A model generated the notes under the pieces. The model was given only the letters and a program-made list of their open reading frames with translations. It did no database searches and was not told the origin of the DNA. The position numbers and the translations under genes are program-made. This document shows, one piece after another, positions 1 to 49,788 of a stretch of 64,000 nucleotides of DNA (position 1 is the first letter of the stretch; every line of letters starts with the position of its first letter). Origin of the DNA: Chaenocephalus aceratus (taxonomy: Eukaryota > Chordata > Actinopteri > Perciformes > Channichthyidae); assembly GCA_023974075.1 (NCBI GenBank), contig CM043801.1, positions 20,079,819 through 20,143,818 of the forward strand, in the 5' to 3' direction.

Positions 1-1122
1 TACAATTGATTTACTGACAATCTCCATTCATTGCTGCAATAGCTACTGCAACAGATACACTTTTTGAAATTGTTGGATATAAATGTTGGCAAAAATGTGG
101 TTTTATCATTTCAGGAAGAGAGTTGATATCGATGAGACCAAATAAATAACTTTAAAGTTTTTAATATTTCCCTCGAGGCTTGCTAAGGGAACATTGTTTG
201 AGTTAATCGTTAGTGCTAAGGTCACACATGTGAATAGGTATTGAAAAAACTCACTTTAACTACTGTATGTTCTGTACTCTACTCTGTTGCTGCTGTGCTG
301 CCTGGCTTTATTGCAGAATAGGCCGATTGATAGATCAATCTATTGACTGAACACTTTAAGTCCAGTATCTTGTTTCAAATGTGAGGAGTTTTTGCTTTGT
401 TCTGTTTTTAAAAAAAATCTTATTCAGCACATATTTGGGTTTTGGACTTTCCAGACAAAACAGAACATATGATGCTGTTTGTGGAAATGTGTTGCAAGCA
501 TTTTTCACAATGTTCTATATTAAAGAATTGACCAAAACTAACATGCAAAATAAAAAGTGTTAACAAATTAGATATATCTTGTAGTCCTAAAATGGCCTAC
601 TTTTTCATTGTACGTGTCATGCATGTGTGTTATTTCTAACTGTGTCTGTGTCTCTCTGTGTGTGCGTGTACACTTTATACCGACAATAAGGTGACCCGGT
701 TCAGCTGTCGTCTGTTTACAGGAGGCAGCTAACATTTAAAACTCCCCTCTTTCTCTCTGCCTTCATTTCAAATCCCTGCTGATCATGAACATCTCTTTGA
801 TCCTGCCGAACAAGACCTGAGAGTCCAGTAACTTATCCTCACAATTACTGCATACCAGCAGTGATTGGGTAAACTGATCCCACGTCATCAGAGTGGATTT
901 CAATCCCCGAGCTTCAATCTCTCTCTCTGTGTGGCTGAAGGTTAATCGGTCTAATCACAGTTTTATTGGGGACTAAATATTTGTTCCGTAGTTGTTATCT
1001 GACCTGAGGTGTTAGTCGAGTGTCAGTGTTCCCGTCCTCCCTCCAAAGTATTCAGTGTAATTTAGCACACTAGGTGTGTTGGTCCTGGGCACATAGTGAT
1101 CTCGCTCTGAGCTGCAGAGACT

Positions 1123-1132
1123 CTATTTTTAG
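1123..1132 (+). promoter_or_regulatory. MEF2-like site
   Basis: The motif CTATTTTTAG matches the MEF2 consensus YTAWWWWTAR exactly. A near match (CTAAAAATAC) lies at 3212-3221. Myomegalin is highly expressed in striated muscle in mammals, so an intronic muscle enhancer is plausible, but a 10-bp A/T motif also arises easily by chance. Confidence 0.25.
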
Positions 1133-1570
1133 AGCAGGCCTCGGTGCACTGACTTATTTATCACATGCAGTCGTTCATACGAGTGTCCATATGTGACACA
1201 TGACATGATTCAAGTCAAGCATCATAATGCATACGTGTGTTTTTACGTTTCTCCTTACCATATCGTTTGTTAGAGTAAAAGCATTTCATTTCAGTCACGT
1301 CAGTTCATTAATACACTTTAAAATAATAAGCAACTTACAGCCCAACAACAATATTTTAGTTCACAATAAAAACACATATTTTTGAATATGTTTAATGTTA
1401 TTAAGGTGCCAGATTGTATACTGAAGCATCAAAATAGAATAAATAGTTACATTTAGTTTCAAAATATAGTCAGTAAAAGAAAATATTTGAAAGTAAAGTA
1501 AGAAAGATGAGTGGTGGGCCTTTAAATGTCAATTAATCATATCTAAAAATAAATAATTACATTTAATTAT

Positions 1571-1635
1571 TAACTGGCACGTATTTATTAACTGGCACGT
1601 ATTTATTAAGTGGCACGTATTTATTAAGTGGCACT
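1571..1635. repeat. 18-bp tandem repeat, about 3.6 copies
   Basis: The unit is TAACTGGCACGTATTTAT. The first two copies are identical, and the third and the partial fourth carry C to G in the TAACTGG part. Confidence 0.8.
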
Positions 1636-3942
1636 TAACTGCATGGTCTTTAATTTTTCAGTATTTTATCAAATGTTTGTAGATCAAACTAATAATTGAT
1701 TCATAAACAAATAAACAGCAGATTAATCAAAGCATGAAAATAATATCAGATGTAACATATTGTACTGAACATTTTGTTTTTTCACAGTAATGTTAACAAA
1801 CGATTCAACAAGAGAATTTTCAAGGTTTATTATTGAAAAATGTGCAGCATCATTAACATATCAATTCTAATAAGTTATATCTGTCCGTAGTAGATCATTC
1901 ACAGCGTTGCAGGTGTGTTAGTTGTGTTCATGTCAGTGCCGCCTTCTCTTGCACAGCTTGGTTATTCGGGGGTCTGTTGCTGAGGCCGGAGGGCAGCAGA
2001 ATAGCAGGTGCTCGGTGATGGGCGTCTATATTTAGCGCTGTTTTCAAGATGGGACGATGTCTCTCTTACCATAAGCCAAGTTGTTGATACACACGCAGGA
2101 ATAAAAGTTCCTCCTACTTGCGTGTTACATGATTTTTTATTAGAGCATTTGAGTGATCATTTAGCGTCATTAGCTTTGAAGAATACTTGTGTTGCATAAG
2201 TTCCAGTTGCTGCTGAATTACTTTACTCAGTTCGGTACAGTTGAATGCATTACAGATTTGGTCTGAAGCTTTGTGTCTATGTACTTAAAGACACTTAAAA
2301 CTAATTATGAATTCAAGAATTATATGAAACATATTTAACACTGAATACAGTTATTAGATATATAAGTGTCATTACCATGCACTGCACAGCCATGGTACAA
2401 TACAAAAAGGGTATTTTTAACCACAACTTAATGTCTGTTATTCATTCATTTCTGCCAACCTTTTTCAACTTTGATAATACTACCATCTTAGGAAATAAGA
2501 TATTGTTGTTCTTTCTTCGATGCAAAGTAACTTAATAGCCTAGAATTCATTCTGCAAGGAGTGAAAATGTGTAAATGTGTAATCTCAGACTTGTCGTGAC
2601 CAGTTTATGTGCAAGTGTTATGTTCTTTGGTCACACGACAGAATGGATGTGTGTGTGGGTAGTGAGCAGCAGTGTGTTGGTGTTGAGTACTCAGTGTGCC
2701 TCTCAGCAACATGTTTATGAGCACTGCAGGCTTCAGGCTGCGTGCGATGGAGCCTTTGTAGCCTAGAACTGTGTGAGTGATGGGAACACAAAGCTCTCTA
2801 GCAGGGACATTGTAAGGTCAACATACTTGGACATGCTTAAAGACACAATAAAACTTTTCAAGAAGAGACAGACAAGGACAGGCAGACATAGAGAGACACA
2901 TGGACAGAGAAGCAGCTCTACATACATATCAAGGGAAAGAGAAAGTGAACAATCTGATCTGTGTCAAGCTAAAACCAGCTATCTGATGAGTCACTATGAA
3001 ATAAATGGTACTCCTGACGCACACGATCAACATGGAAAGATTGAGCCCTGCCCCACCAATCCTGCTTTGCAAATCCTCTGTCCACCCAGCCCAGTGTTAG
3101 AGCCCTGATTGGCCGAGAAATCCCCCCTTTGGCCCCAGCAGGTAAACAAACTGTGGAGTTTAGCCTTTGGCCCCTGGGTTGAATATCTGAGGTGCACTGG
3201 ATTCTGCAGCTCTAAAAATACACCGACACTGACAGCACGGTCAGATGTTCAGTGCTGATGATACACAGCTCTCACCCTGATCACTCTGCTGAGAGAGAAG
3301 AGTGTCATGAAGAGATGTAAGAAACAAGGCAAAAAAAGGGCCCACGATGTGAGGGTGGCAAGAATACTCAAGAACCAGATCAATACTGTGTTTTTTTATA
3401 TAGTATCTGTAATAGCCTCAGGTATACAGAACAGACATACAGACACAATTTACACAAGAGATGAGATATATGTATTACCCCGATTTACATGAATGCATGA
3501 ACCTAACATGGCTTCAAAGTCCTTAGTCACTGCAATACATGACAGGCTTTGTCTTAAAACAAATGTTTTATTAATGTGTTCTTATACCATATATGCACAA
3601 AACCAGTTCTGTCTTTTCATTTTGATCAATCAGCACCATGTCCTGACAAGTCAAAAATGATACAGTGAAAATGATATAGTGTTAAATGTTATTTTTAATA
3701 GGCCTACACAGGTGTTGCCAGTTCTGGCTGATTACACCCCACATAGTCTTGAGAGGAGGTCTAATCAGCCAATACAGTGAAAACACCTGGTGGTGTGTGA
3801 ACTATTGGTGTTAAACATTAGTATTCACAATGTAAATAGTTATTCAAATGACCATTTATCAAGATGTTATGCTGAAGGGAGATGATGTGTGTTTATGATG
3901 AGTAATAATGACTGATAACTGCTCCCTGCTCCTCTGCTGCAG

Positions 3943-41711
<37,769 letters not shown>

Positions 41712-43499
41712 ACTTTTAAAGAACCAGCCTCAACGCTACCACCTCTTACCTCTAACCTCTTATAGCCAAGATATAACACCCCCCAGCCTCTTTACAGCCC
41801 CCCGACACCAGCCTTTTTGTCCCACCAAGCCTCCGTCCCGCCATGAGAGTGCTTCCTCCCTCCTCCAGGCAATACGTGCGCAGTATAATCTGCACCTTGA
41901 GCCTTACCAAACTTCCTAAACCCCCAATGTTCTGACACTCTTCCCCCTCCCCCTCCATGTATTATTGTCTTTGAGTGATACAGTTGGCAGTTTGCCTCGT
42001 CGTGTGTGTGACAGAAGAAGGTGTTTGAAATGTGCCTCTGGTGGTTTAGTGACGTGCGTCCAACTGATGGAGCTGGTTGAAGATGCTCCTAGAAACTGAT
42101 CTCAGAACAGGTGTCTGTTCTTAAACTGATTTTTGGTTTCATGGATTGTAAAACAGAAACTTTCAGGATAATTAAACCTGATTTAGGCATTTTAAAATAT
42201 AACATAACTTGCCAATTAAAACCATGAGTTTCCATAGTACACCCTGAGATCTGTATCTACAGTAAGAGCATCCTCTTTTGAGAGCCAGGCAGCCTGTGGA
42301 CGGAAAAGATGTTCCTGCATGTTAAATCGTGGCTTGAGAGAGGAATTCTGTACACATGTACACACACATTTATATCTGTATGTGTGATCTAAAACGGCTC
42401 ACTCAAAGACAACACTTCCTCAACTTCAACTGCCACAGAAATGCAAGTGTACTTCTCATGGCGCTTTTAAGGACTTTTTTGTTGCAAATGCAATGCAAAG
42501 AACAATGACATCCACGATGTATCACTACACACAGTGGGGGAATGTAGAGGAGGTAGGCGATCGATGCGAAACAAGTTGTGTACTAGCTGTACTGGTATTT
42601 GTGGAAGCTTCTGAATGCTATTTTAGGGTTCTAATGGTACGTTTTGGCATGTACCTACATTTGAAAAACTGAATACTTCAAAAACATGGGAGTAGATCGA
42701 TCTGGTTGGTTGTGATTTCCAAAGCAAAATGTAGGATTGAAAACAAATTAAAAACAGAGGTTAAAGTGCTGAAATGGAACCGGGCTAAACACGCGTATTC
42801 AAGCTCCTCAGTAGGAGTTCTCATACGAGCATGTGCAATAATGATGTTTCATGAATGATCATGCTGCACCGAGTTATTATTTAATATTTAGCTTGACACT
42901 GGATTATTAGTCACACTCTATATAACGTTAGGACACGATTAGTGTTACGATTGTACTATTTACCAGAGTGTTGATGCATGACAGAGATTGTAAACACCTA
43001 AGCTATGGAACAGGGGATTGCCAATACTTGCCAAAGTTTAAACTTCTAACTTACAGTACTTTGACTTGCCTTATCCATGCGAATGACAAACCCAGGTCTG
43101 ATCAGACCGCAGGGATACCGAGGTGTCTTCTTTTCAGAGAGCCTCCAGAACCACAGAGACGGTAACCGTTAGACAGATTGCTCAGTGTATTTCGAATTGT
43201 ATGACGGAAATTAGCTCCTTTTTTGGACCAAAACTCAACAGAGTGGATTTTTACCACGTGGCCATATGCTATTGTCTTTATTTTATTTCTCTTGGTTCAG
43301 GCCGTCCCAGCATTCCCATGGCAATGGCAATATAGGTTATCAAGTTCTTATAGAGGATGCAAACTTTGGCAATCTACTGGTAGGACCATTGTTCTTTGAT
43401 TCACTCACTCATAACAGTTCAAATTAAGTTTGATGTGTTCTTGCTGTACATTTGCCATTTTATGCTGTATATTACCTGCTGGTTCTGTTTAAACGTGTG

Positions 43500-43531
<32 letters not shown>

Positions 43532-44330
43532 TGTGCGCATGTGTGTGTGTGTTAAAAAACATCCAACATTTGACAAGTTGATTTTCTGGGTAGCTGTGCA
43601 ATAGCTTTATATTATTTTGATGTTAAACATCATGGTATTACGAGTATGTTTGCTGCGATTTATATGCATTGTGTCAATTTGTATCAATTAGTCACATAGG
43701 CTGTGTCTGATTAGAAACCACAAACTATGCCTTCATGATATCTAAGTCACTGATCACAATCATCACCGATAACAAAGCTCTGATAATGTTGCTTCGCTTG
43801 CCTTTATATTTAGCCTGAGAGCTGCAATCTGCTCTCAGCGGTCGAAATGAACTAGTGCTCATCTACCTGAGATCTGCCAAATTAGGTTTTGTTTGCGCTT
43901 GAGTCTTAGGAAAAAGACTGAAGATGCAAAGTATTTTAATAGAGATAACAAGTTTGATATTTCCTTTTTGAAATTTAAAGGGAAAGGTTTTGAAGAATTG
44001 TCTACTCAAGGCATATGCTCGAACGGGAGCTGCCTGGACGCTGCACCTTGTTGGAGCGTAAGCAAAGCCTTTTTGCTATTTGTTATTAAGAAGGGAATCA
44101 AACAGCAGTTTGATGTTTTGTTGGTTCTGCGTTACATGTGTATATAATGCTATTTGATTGGTGCAGTTTTTATGTGGTTGGAAAGCAGCTTTTTCTGAGT
44201 TTGTGCATAAGGAACTAGGACGCCGATACAGGACTCGAATAGATCCTGTCTCTGATGACAGTTAACAGTGTACCGTGTTGGAAAAAGTATTAGCAATGAC
44301 AGATTTGGGGAAAGAATGAATAAAAAAACA
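41712..44330 (+). other. pde4dip: pde4dip 3' UTR
   Basis: No long coding frame follows the stop. The first strong poly(A) signal is AATAAA at 44319-44324 in GAATGAATAAAAAAAC. A (GT)n/(GTGC)n tract lies at 43494-43552. A 42-bp segment (44004-44045) is identical to part of the inner hAT element at 37034-37075. Confidence 0.65.
44319..44324 (+). terminator. pde4dip: Candidate pde4dip poly(A) signal
   Basis: Canonical AATAAA, about 2.6 kb after the stop codon. The following TTGTGTGGATGACTTTTTGTT is a reasonable GT/T-rich downstream element. Confidence 0.5.
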
Positions 44331-44631
44331 CTTCAAAAAGTTTGTGTGGATGACTTTTTGTTCTTATTTTATATTAAATCCCCTTTAGCTTCTGCCTGGT
44401 AAATGTTTGGACCTTTATTCCTAAAAGAGTATCTAACAGTGATGCAAACACAGGTATGGTGAAAAAAGAGAGAACTATTCGAAGCAGGACAAAAACAGCG
44501 TAATATACCATCTGACAAAGGCCTGTGCTATAATGCTTCAATTAACTGCTATCCTTTATAGTATACTCAGATCAATAGGAGACAGAGATGTTAAGTTATA
44601 AATCAAGGGTTTTTATTATTATTTACAGCAG

Positions 44632-45232
44632 GGGTGGGGAACCTTTTTCTTTTCAATTTTTACAACATCCTCCGAGGGTCGTACAAATTATTGAATTTTA
44701 CAAATCACTCCCCTTTTAAACTCTATTCTTGTTATTTTTAACAACTTTTTTGTTACTGTCATAGTATTTTATACCTGTTTTTCATTTAGTCTCTAATGTC
44801 TCATTAATAACTATAATGATCATATCAAGGTGTGCCTTAACCTCACTGAGCTGAGGTTATTTCAGGGTGCTTACACCTTTTCCAAAGTCAAATTCAAGCA
44901 CTTTTCAAGCATTTTCAAGGTGCATTTTCCAGCTTTTCAAGCATCTTACAGCTGTTGTCAATTACATATTTATATACACATACTCAAATGAATATTTCCC
45001 TACCTCACATTAAATCAGATGTTCTTTATGCTATAAACAACCAAATGTGTGTTTCGTGATAGCATTCTACACGAGGATGAAAAATTAAAGAAAAGAAAAC
45101 TAAGTTTAATATTTCAAAATTAGTAATCTGTACGTAGACTGGGCCTCCCATATAACCTGGCTGAGCCAATATAAAACAATCAGCCAATAACTTTTCAATA
45201 CATTATTGATTAATTGTTGAGGTACTTTTAGG
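44632..45232. repeat. hAT-like remnant and TTCAAGCA-type repeat
   Basis: CAGGGGTGGGGAACCTTTTT at 44632 resembles a hAT terminus common in fish; no matching right end was found. From 44888 there is a degenerate tandem of TTCAAGCACTTTTCAAGCA, also common in teleost genomes. Confidence 0.4.
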
Positions 45233-45249
45233 TTGGCAGTGAACACAAG

Positions 45250-47373
45250 TCAGAGGTACATGGTGTACTTTTACTCCACTACAGTTCAGAGGTACATGGT
45301 GTACTTCTACTCCACTACAGTTCAAAGGTACATGGTGTACTTCTACTCCACTACAGTTCAAAGGTACATGGTGTACTTCTACTCCACTACAGTTCAGAGG
45401 TACATGGTGTACTTCTACTCCACTACAGTTCAGAGGTACATGGTGTACTTCTACTCCACTACAGTTCAGAGGTACATGGTGTACTTCTACTCCACTACAG
45501 TTCAGAGGTACATGGTGTACTTCTACTCCTCTACAGTTCAGAGGTACATGGTTGTACTTCTATCACTACCTTCATAGGTACATGTACTCTACCCACGTTC
45601 AGAGGTACATGGTGTACTTCTACTCCTCTACAGTTCAGAGGTACATGGTGTACTTCTACTCCTACTACAGTTCAGAGGTTACATGGTGTACTTCTACTCA
45701 CTACAGTTCAGAGGTACATGGTGTACTTCTACTCCTCTACAGTTCAGAGGTACATGGTGTACTTCTACTCCACTACAGTTCAGAGGTACATGGTGTACTT
45801 CTACTCCACTACAGTTCAGACGGTACATGGTTGTACTTCTACTCTACAGTTCAGAGGTACATGGTGTACTTCTACTCCACTACAGTTCAGAGGTACATGG
45901 TGTACTTCTACTCCACTACAGTTCAGAGGTACATGGTGTACTTCTACTCCACTACAGTTCAAAGGTACATGGTGTACTTCTACTCCACTACAGTTCAGAG
46001 GTACATGGTGTACTTCTACTCCACTACAGTTCAGCGGTACATGGTGTACTTCTACTCCACTACAGTCAGAGGTACATGGTGTACTTCTACTCCACTAACA
46101 GTTCAGAGGTTACATGGTGTACTTCTACTCCACTACAGTTCAGAGGTACTGGTGTACTTCTACTCACTACAGTTCAGAGGTACATGGTGTACTTCTACTC
46201 CACTACAGTTCAGAGGTACATGGTGTACTTCTACTCCTCTACAGTTCAGAGGTACATGGTGACTTCTACTCCACTACAGTTCAGAGGTACATGGTGTACT
46301 TCTACTCCACTACAGTTCAGAGGTTACATAGGCTGTTACTTCTACTCCACTACAGTTCAGAGGTACATGGTGTACTTTCTACTCTACAGTTCCGAGGTAC
46401 ATGGTGTACTTCTACTCCACTACAGTTCAGAGGTACATGGTGTACTTCTACTCCACTACAGTTCAGAGGTACATGGTGTACTCTCACTACAGTTCAGGTA
46501 CATGGTGTACTTCTACTCCTACAGTTCAGAGGTAGATGGTGTACTTCTACTCCTCTACGGTTCAGAGGTACATGGTGTACTTCTACTCCACTACAGTTCA
46601 GAGGTACATGGTGTACTTCTACTACAGTTCAGAGGTACATGGTGTACTTCTACTCCACTACAGTTCAGAGGTACATGGTGTACTTCTACTACAGTTCAGA
46701 GGTACATGGTGTACTTCTACTCCACTACAGTTCAGAGGTACATGGTGTACTTCTACTCCACTACAGTTCAGAGGTACATGGTGTACTTCTACTCACTACA
46801 GTTCAGAGGTAGATGGTGTACTTCTACTCCTCTACGGTTCAGAGGTACATGGTGTACTTCTACTCCACTACAGTTCAGAGGTACATGGTGTACTTCTACT
46901 ACAGTTCAGAGGTACATGGTGTACTTCTACTCCACTACAGTTCAGAGGTACATGGTGTACTTCTACTCCTCTACAGTTCAGAGGTAGATGGTGTACTTCT
47001 ACTCCTCTACGGTTCAGAGGTACATGGTATACTTCTACTCCACTACGGTTCAGAGGTACATGGTGTACTTCTACTCCACTACAGTTCAGAGGTACATGGT
47101 GTACTTCTACTCCTCTACAGTTCAGAGGTACATGGTGTACTTCTACTCCACTACAGTTCAGAGGTACATGGTGTACTTCTACTCCACTACAGTCCAGAGG
47201 TACATGGTGTACTTCGACTCCTCTACGGTTCAGAGGTACATGGTATACTTCTACTCCACTACGGTTCAGAGGTACATGGTGTACTTGTACTCCACTACGG
47301 TTCAGAGGTACATGGTGTACTTCTACTGCACTACAGTTCAGAGGTACATGGTGTACTTCTACTGCACTACATG
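45250..47373. repeat. 36-bp minisatellite, about 59 copies
   Basis: The unit is CAGAGGTACATGGTGTACTT + CTACTCCACTACAGTT, 36 bp, with variants such as CCA/CCT and CAG/CGG plus 1-9 bp deletions mostly at 45540-46700. The core GTACATGGTGTAC is nearly palindromic. Because 36 is divisible by 3 and no + frame contains a stop, all three frames stay open for hundreds of codons; these are not genes. The array is flanked by sequence rich in GTACTTTTACT motifs. Confidence 0.97.
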
Positions 47374-47940
47374 TATTTAACACCTTTAGTTACTTCACAG
47401 ATGTGGATGAATGATGTGAAATATAATCAAGTCTTAAATCAGACTTTAGTTCCACCTGGAGTAAATCCACAAGCTACCCTGCAGTCTACAAAGTAATTCA
47501 AACTAGCTGCACCTTCACCAGCTTTGAGAACACTTTGATGATCAATCTTTATAAAACATATCATATATATTATTCTGAAATGGACCAATCTGCACAATGA
47601 CTACTTTTACTGTCGTTCACTATATTTTGATGAGAATACTTTTCTACTGTCACTTGAGGAAGATTTTGAATGCAGGACTTTTACTGTAACAGAGTATTCC
47701 TACACTACTTTTACTCAAGTACAAGATCTGAAGTACTTCTACTTTTACTAAGTACAAGATCTGAGTACTTATAATTTCACTACAAGATCTGAGTACTTGT
47801 ACTTTCACTCAAGTACAAGATCAGAGTACTTCTACTTTTACTCAAGTACACAATCTGAGTACTTCTACTTTTACTCAAGTACACGATCTGAGTACTTCTA
47901 CTTTTACTCAAGTACACGATCTGAGTACTTAGAAATAGAC
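47374..47940. repeat. Dispersed teleost repeat with GTACTTTTACT units
   Basis: The flank continues with CACCTTTAGTTACTTCACAG...AATTCAAACTAGCTGCACC. It ends in a tandem of about 33-38 bp (CTGAGTACTTCTACTTTTAC + TCAAGTACACGAT) at about 47700-47935. This resembles a widespread fish repeat whose ends are full of AAGTAAAAGTA motifs, and the minisatellite looks like an expansion of its interior. Confidence 0.6.
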
Positions 47941-48944
47941 TCACAATGGTAACAAGTGGAAAATAATATTTACAAATGTGCACAATGATTTTAGGTAATG
48001 TTGACTCCTCAAGACACCTGACTTATACATCTTCAAAGGACGACTGTGTTCATTCTACAATTACATGGGATTGAAACAAAATGTAGTTTTACTTGTATAA
48101 TACTTCAATTTTATATAAAAGACAGTTTGTTTTTATCTGTTTTCAAATAAACAAAGTCTTGGCTTTCAGAATATTAAACTTGTTTCGGCAAATTCAGATG
48201 ATAAATACAACTTTGAAGCTTCGGCATAATTACAAGCGGAGAACGGTCTAATGTAACATCACAGCAAGCATAACAACAGCCGGTGTTTCTTGTGAGTGTT
48301 TCCCCGGTACACACACACACACACGCGCACACACGCGCGCGCGCACGCAAGCTTCCCCCAGACCAGTAATACAAACGAAAATGTGTCTCTTCGGGTCAAT
48401 GTGACTGATTTCGATAGAGCAAGTCACATTTGGTTTAGGCACGAAACATACCACCAGTAGAAATACATTGCTTTCAAAATCGCTCTGTCGAATCAATAAT
48501 TATATTTCGTGACTATAACACGAAATGCCGTGAGACTGGGTTGAATTACAACAGTGAGTGCTTCATCCTCTGAACACCACACGACGGATGGCGACTGTAA
48601 CGCACATATTAACATAGGTACGCTCCTCTGAAATGATTGTCCCCTGCAATTATTATTATCCCTCAATCGAGTTCGCTATTCAGCTCGCTAACGTTAGCTT
48701 AAACAAACGTAACATGCAACGTTAGCCTAATCTAAAATGCTCTACTACGGCGTACCTTTCATGTGGCTCGTCAGTGCAGACTCTCCCATTGTTATTTGTT
48801 GCAAACTTTGCAGGAGGCTACTCGTGGGCTTGACCCTCGTCTTAGCCATGGCTTGTATTTGTCTTCTGCTAGCCAACGCTCGTTGAAACGGCAACCTCCT
48901 GGCACTGGCACACATCTATCACTCTCATCAGAATGCCCAGGTAA
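47941..48944. other. Intergenic; Z-DNA-like tract and possible orphan exon
   Basis: An alternating CA/CG tract is at 48307-48349. From 48540 the sequence becomes CpG-richer. The stretch 48815-48940 has an exon-like outline (TTTGCAG|GAGGCTACTC ... CCCAG|GTAAGT) but no product I recognise. Confidence 0.45.
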
Positions 48945-49106
48945 GTGGTCACACGTCCACACTACAGCTTCAAAAAAAGCTTGGAGCTGGGCGTGTCTGG
49001 AGCTTGGGGATTTTATTCAAGCAACACGACCAACAACCAATCACATGAATGTCCCGCCCCGGACATACAAAGCAAAAAAACCCGGTTCTTCTCCACTATT
49101 GCTAAA

Positions 49107-49441
49107 ATGGATGCCGGTGTTGTAGCAAGGGTAAGAAGGGCAAGAAGGGTAACACGTGTGTGTGCAAGGTTGCATACATTGTATACATTGTCTCGCAGGA
49201 AGCCATTTAGTGTGCGTCACTGTTGGGTACATCCTATACTCCGAAAACGTTTGCAACGGGGGGAATACCACGTTCTGGTCCAAGAGCTCCGTCTGGATGA
49301 CAACCTCTTTCAGAAATACTTCAGGATGAGCAAAGACGTGTTTGACGAGTTGCTCGGAAAAGTGGGTCCACTCATTACAAAGGCTGACACCCATCTGCGT
49401 TTGTCAATCGGACCTGCCGAGCGACTCGCCATATGCCTACG
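49107..49441 (+). CDS. Harbinger transposase, exon 1
   Basis: ATG 49107 opens MDAGVVARVRRARRVTRVCA; the segment LRLDDNLFQKYFRMSKDVFD ELLGKVGPLI and RLSIGPAERLAICLR is the N-terminal helical part typical of HARBI1-like transposases (compare FRMS...FD.LL). The exon ends CTACG|GTACGT, phase 2, and joins 49789 as LRYLATGDSYRTISFSYRVG. The start was chosen because it is the first ATG before the conserved region and lies inside the element. Confidence 0.9.
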
Positions 49442-49788
49442 GTACGTTTTGTGTATTTCTACTTCTTTCATCTGACTCTGTATAGAAGGAGAGAGAATGT
49501 ATGAATGAAGTCTGTGATTTAGTTCAGAAGATGGATAACATTAATTACGATAGCTAGGTAAACAAAGTATGTGTGGGGGGGGGGTGGTCTGTGTGTGTGT
49601 GTGTGTGTGTCTGTGATCAATGTGTGATCTGTGTGTGGGGGGGGGGGGGGGTGTGTGTGTCTGTCTGTGATCAATGTGTGTCTGTGATCTGTGTGTGTGG
49701 GGGGGGTCTGTGTGTGTGTCTGTGATCTGTGTGTGTGTGGGGTCTGAATAAATATATTTTGTAATCATGTATATATATTTTTTCTCAG
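49442..49788. other. Intron of the Harbinger transposase
   Basis: A 347-bp intron with GT runs and poly-G stretches of 9-14 (49577-49740), poorly suited to accurate sequencing. The acceptor is ATTTTTTCTCAG. Confidence 0.85.

Larger units (their letters stand above)
1..3942. other. Upstream intron of pde4dip, no exon recognised
   Basis: No convincing exon is visible here. The first readable pde4dip exon continues a coiled coil already under way, so this stretch is probably an intron, and the CM1-encoding exons lie before the window. It is AT-rich, with short open frames that show no codon or splice support. Two A/T-rich MEF2-like motifs and an 18-bp tandem repeat are listed separately. Confidence 0.5.

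Noticed and set aside
2773..3108. 111-codon open frame before the first recognised exon
   Set aside because: Low-complexity basic composition, no splice sites in phase with the next exon, and no resemblance to the known myomegalin N-terminus.
3307..3492. MKRCKKQGKKRAHDV open frame after a TATA-like motif, as an alternative first exon
   Set aside because: No acceptable donor in phase with the exon at 3943; the basic start looks suggestive but is unsupported.
45250..47373. CRISPR-like repeat array
   Set aside because: The repeats are directly adjacent with no unique spacers, in a vertebrate genome with no cas genes.
45233..47496. Open frames of 114-434 codons repeating TTVQRYMVYFYS, LQFRGTWCTSTP or YSSEVHGVLLLH
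   Set aside because: All are frames of the 36-bp minisatellite, with no start context, splice support or sequence outside the repeat.
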